From the NCBI GenBank assembly GCA_018350325.1, contig JAEVLN010000017.1:1450666-1514665 (forward strand): a DNA stretch of 64,000 nt, read 5' to 3'. Below, in pieces: positions 60,213-64,000 of this stretch. This DNA comes from Globodera rostochiensis (lineage: Eukaryota; Nematoda; Chromadorea; Rhabditida; Heteroderidae). A model generated the notes under the pieces. It was not told the DNA's origin, ran no database searches, and was given only the letters and a program-made list of their open reading frames with translations. A program made the position numbers and the translations under genes. How positions within the stretch are numbered: position 1 is the first letter of the stretch; each line of letters opens with the position of its first letter.

Positions 60213-62570
60213 TTAATTATATTTTAATATAGCTTTTTTTGATTTAAAAATATAACACACAGCGCTTTTATCAATCACTTCGTCGTCAACAATTTTAACC
60301 ATTTCTTTGAGTTGGAGGAGGCCTTTGCTGCCTTTAGTCGTTTGAATAATTCTGGACATTCGTTCACGAATTATTTTCTCGCTATGCCAGAAAATTTCAT
60401 TGTGAGACTTCCAATAGTCTAACAAACTTTTCAAAAACTTTGTTTTTTCAAACAAAAAATATGGTTGAACTTCGCTTCCATCTGATTAGGTATTTAAATT
60501 ATTTAATGTTTAAAAATACCCATAAAATTTAAGCATTATGAAATTTGTTTTTATGCAAATTTTTTCCTTCTAGCTTTTTTCGTAACAATTTAATTTGAAA
60601 ACGAAAACAATTTTACCTGTTTTATATATTTTTTCATATTCATTATCAAAAAAGTTTCTTGCCCACTCATCGTATAAATTGAATTCCAGCACAATTTTAA
60701 TTCTCCATTTGCCAAGCTCAGTGCTATTTTCAAAATAATTGTCATATGCGAATAGGTAAAAATATTTTGAGGTTATAAATTGACCTTAATTAATAGAATT
60801 GAAGAAAATATTCAGCATATTGAAATACTTTTCAATATAAAAATAGCAAAAATATTATCCAAAATGGAATTTATAAATATATAAATTTTGGATTTTTCCA
60901 GCTGAGCAATGTTGGCCTATGTTACAATAAATATTAAAGATAACAGACTATCCTTACAAATGCCGCCCAATTTATTAATGTAAGCGTTACAAATCAGCGC
61001 TGTCCTGGCAAATCCAAAAAGCTCAACAAAGTTAGTCCATGTTTCGTGCATTTCTTGTTGGTTATTTCTTGACAAAATATCACTTAAATTATATAATTTT
61101 ACATTAAATTCTAAAATAATATAACGAATATAAAAATAACTTGCATTTTTTCGATTTTTCATTTAAATAAATCGGATAGGAATTTGTCCGTTTACGGATA
61201 GTCAAAACTTGCAGCCCTAACTTGCGGCCCGATTTTGCGGCCTAATTGAAGCAAAAAAAACAATCAATGACAAAATCTAGAACTTAAGTTATTTAACACA
61301 AATCAAAAATTGGAGATTTAGGGTTGTAAATTGTTTTCAAAAAAATTTGTATTCAAAAACTCAATAAATTTCGTTTTTTAAGGTTATTTAGGCCAATATT
61401 ATTTTTATGGTAACAATTGCAAATCAAAAGCAATTCAGTCAAAATTAATTTCAATTTCTATTTTTTGGTGCAGATTTTTTGGCCTCGAAAAAAAAGGTTA
61501 ATTTTTAGGGGTGCATTTTTTTGAAAATTTTTAAAAAGTCGATCCTTAGGGGTGCATTTTCGTTTTTATTGCATTTTTTTAAAGAAATTTTTTGAAAAAA
61601 ATGTCGAAATATGTGCTAAAACTCTGAAAAAGCTTAAAATATGTCAATAAATATGTGCTAAAAAATACCCGAAAAAATATGTTAAAACATAAAAATCCCA
61701 GGCCTACTTATAAGTTGTTGATTTCGTCATTTTTTGTTGTTTTTTTTTTTTTGCTTTAATTAGGCCACAAGTTTCGGGCCGCAAGTTAAGGACCGCAATT
61801 TGGGCCGCAAGTTTTGCACTACCTTGTTTACTTAATGGTTTTATTTAATTTTAATTAATTACGCAAAATATTTGATTAATTGTTGTCGTTTTTGGAAAAA
61901 ATGCAGCAGATCGCTTAGCATCCATTCATTTATCTCTTCCGAATTTTTAATAACAATTTGTTTTGCATATTCTTTATCCAAACAATTTTTATCGTTTAAA
62001 ATTTCTTTCTCACTTTTATTGTACGGCGGATTTTCGTATTTTAATGTTGTGAACAAATCGTTTTTGACAATTAAAAGGAAGCACATTGCCTCATCATATA
62101 AATCTTTGCATATGAATTCAGTTTTGATGCTTTTAAAATAAATAAAATTTGTTTGTTAGTATTTTTTAAAAAAAAATTATTTTTAATGTTTCGATGAAAT
62201 TTGAGAAATCAATAAATAATTTTATATAAATATTATCATCAATTAATGAATTGTTTAAGAAAATTTTTTCCCAAAAACTTAAATAATTTCAACATTTATT
62301 ACTAGAATAAAAATCTTTTGTTTTTCTGGAAGTAAGATGCTTGCTCTTTGTCGCCCAAAATTTCCTTATTTTGTTCCAATTTCCAGTGGATCATGTAAAT
62401 ATGTGTGTAAAGTGCTATTTTTGAAATTAAATTTTTGCGAATGTTTTCATTTTTCTCCTTAAAATATTCCAAATAAAATTCTTCCAACAAAATGTGCTGT
62501 GCTCCATTGGTTGGCTCTACTGAGAAACGCTTATCCACATAATGAAGATAGTAAGCTAAAGTTTGACTTT
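60213..62570 (-). CDS. N-terminal helical exons of the minus-strand NTase paralogue
   Basis: Open helical exons on the minus strand at about 62560-62302 (EEFYLEYFKEKNENIRKNL), 62130-61859 (EEINEWMLSDLLHFFQKRQ), 61162-60950 (EMHETWTNFVELFGFARTAL), 60760-60620 (KWRIKIVLEFNLYDEWARN) and 60470-60213 (REFMSRI-like basic helix, stop near 60213). Their size, composition and place before a charged linker match units A and B of the left gene. Sequence similarity is low, and some exons have no clear splice partner. I infer they belong to the same gene as 54596-58990, with a transposon-filled intron between; the 5' end was not found. Some exons may be lost or mis-called. Confidence 0.45.
61199..61820. 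mobile_element. Fold-back element with CTTGCGGCCC repeats
   Basis: The left end tagtcaaaacttgcagccc and right end gggccgcaagttttgcacta are imperfect inverts, each followed inward by more ttgcggcc copies. No matching target duplication was found. The interior matches the 42929-43437 element (aaaaagtcgatccttagggg phrase). Confidence 0.65.
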
Positions 62571-63139
62571 TTTTTAATTTAATCTTTTTTATTTAAAATA
62601 ACTGTAAATTATTTGATTTTTTTAATTTATAAAACTAAAATTTATTTATTTTCCATTCTTTCATAACCCACATTTTATGATGCTTTCGCCCGGAAACGCA
62701 TTTGATGTTGCATTCAGTTGTAATAAAATAAAAACAGTAATATTGGAGGCATTGTCATTTGAATTTGTTTAAATGAATAAAAATTATTTAATATAGTCAA
62801 ATTATAATTCAATATGCTAATGATTTTATGATTATCTAGAAAATAAAAATAGAGATATAAATGAATAGACAGACATAAAATAAAATCAATTAACGATTAT
62901 GAATAATACGTCCGCAAATGTTTTTGGTAAGTATAATAGCCAAAACGGAGAGTAAATTATAGTAAAGAGATTGGCAAAATGGTAAGCCCCCTAGGCGGGA
63001 ATAGAGCGAACCCACGATTATACAAAATATTTTGAATATTTTATATGTTTTAGGTCAGCATTATCAATAAAAACGTTTGTCCAAATTTCCACTGATGTGA
63101 TTAGACAGAAACAGAACCTTTTTTTGTTGTTGCAAAAAT
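62571..63139. other. Intergenic, no gene seen
   Basis: AT-rich. A short GC-richer piece at 62665-62715 (cttcgcccggaaacgcattt) has no splice context. No RNA gene or repeat recognised. Confidence 0.5.
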
Positions 63140-63263
63140 GGATAAATTAAGCTTTTCAATTTTCCCAAATGGATCAATTAAGCTTTTCAATTTTCCCAAA
63201 TGGGTCAATTAAGCTTTTCAATTTTCCCAAATGGATCAATTAAGCTTTTTAATTTTCCCAATG
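63140..63263. repeat. 31-bp tandem repeat, four copies
   Basis: Units begin at 63140, 63171, 63202 and 63233, each ggatcaattaagcttttcaa followed by ttttcccaaat with single changes. They lie just downstream (3' side) of the EB-module gene, probably in its untranslated tail or spacer. Confidence 0.9.
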
Positions 63264-63278
63264 CGTATTCATTCCATT

Positions 63279-64000
63279 TCATCCCTCATTGAAGCCTTTT
63301 TGGCGATTTTGGAATATTTGTTCAACGCGCGTCAGAATGTTGCTGAAGCCGAGCGGATCATCGGGATTGGTGCAGCGTGGGGGTCCACCCAAAATGTTCT
63401 GAAAGAATGATTTAAATCAAAAACGCAATTCAATTAATGCATTTAGAAACACTAAAAAAATTGACAATTTTCGTGAAAATGCCTAAATATAGATTAAAAT
63501 GGAATTCTTAAAAAGGGCCAAAAATTTAATTTGACTAAAAGGCACGCCCTTTCAAAAATTTTTCAAAGAAAATGCTATTTTTAATCTCAGCAAGCTGACC
63601 AAACTGTTTTGTGCCGGATTGTCAGATTTATTGCACTAACCGCCTGTTTGAACGTGCAAAGGCACTGACAAATGCCGAAACGGCATTCGGCCGCCGCATC
63701 TCCGCACTGTTTGCTGCTCACACACCGCTCGCCAAGCTCCACTTTTTTCAAACATCGATCAATCACGGGCACCTTTTTGAAAATAAAATAAATTCAAAAC
63801 AAAAATCTTTTATGTCTAATTATCAATTACGATTTTTTAAGTTATAAATGCACTTTGCAATAAAATTAAAATAAAATGATGATTTCACAAAATGTACCTC
63901 TTCAAGAGTGCATCTTCGCTCACAGCTTGGATATCGGTGATCATTGTTCCAAAAATTAAAATAAAATAATAATACAATTTTCAATTAAAAGTTGTAGCTA
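63279..64000 (-). CDS. EB-module cysteine-rich secreted protein, 3' part
   Basis: Last exons of a gene that starts beyond the window. Exons about 63941-63899 (CERRCTLEE), 63772-63641 and 63398-63279 join in phase 0. The middle exon reads RCLKKVELGERCVSSKQC then CRFGICQCLC, the Cys pattern of the nematode EB module. The last exon reads NILGGPPRCTNPDDPLGF and ends FNEG at 63279. EB modules occur in secreted or surface nematode proteins, often repeated; function is poorly known. Confidence 0.7.

Overview
The window reads as nuclear DNA of a plant-parasitic nematode, most likely a cyst nematode or a close relative (Heteroderidae-like). The reasons are AT-rich sequence, genes in many short exons split by short GT..AG introns, a collagen, EB-module and TIL-type cysteine-rich secreted proteins, and above all a secreted GH5 cellulase with introns, a bacterial-type enzyme family that tylenchid nematodes are known to carry. 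All gene models were built by eye from reading frames, splice sites and intron phase; no search was run.

Layout. 0-12.1 kb (+): exons of a very large protein made of two diverged alpha-helical repeat units, an acidic/basic linker and a C-terminal poly(A)-polymerase-type nucleotidyltransferase (NTase) with all three catalytic Asp. 54.6-62.6 kb (-): a diverged paralogue with the same order of parts, so the window is bracketed by two members of one unusual family facing each other. 12.7-14.1 kb (-): a secreted collagen-like gene carrying 25 copies of a charged 10-residue repeat and a frame break. 14.7-15.3 kb (-): a small secreted CxxC protein whose 5' half is duplicated, inverted, at 35.5-37.1 kb. 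17.3-19.65 kb (-): a 118-residue gene whose last intron is filled by an array built from its own 3' splice site. 22.2-28.2 kb (+): a secreted GH20 beta-N-acetylhexosaminidase with transposon-filled introns. 29-35 kb: mostly mobile elements, a frameshifted Fic exon and a small HLH-like gene. 37-39.3 kb: a hAT element next to a GNAT acetyltransferase. 40.7-44.5 kb (-): two secreted-protein genes, one new and all-helical, one TIL-like. 44.7-48.07 kb: a 44-bp palindromic satellite. 48.3-50.8 kb (+): a signal-peptide protein with six helix-turn-helix modules arranged as a duplicated trio. 51.4-53.2 kb (-): the GH5 cellulase. 63.3 kb to the end (-): the 3' part of an EB-module gene.

How it fits together. 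Several genes encode secreted products (cellulase, hexosaminidase, collagen-like protein, TIL and EB proteins, CxxC protein, helical protein, HTH-repeat protein), which fits a gene neighbourhood rich in secretory and possibly host-interaction genes. Between them lie many short hAT-like elements with perfect or near-perfect 8-bp target duplications, most of whose interior is a multiplied copy of a short family-specific motif. The strongest candidates for undescribed biology are the NTase fused to giant helical repeats (two copies), the secreted six-HTH protein, and the splice-acceptor satellite.
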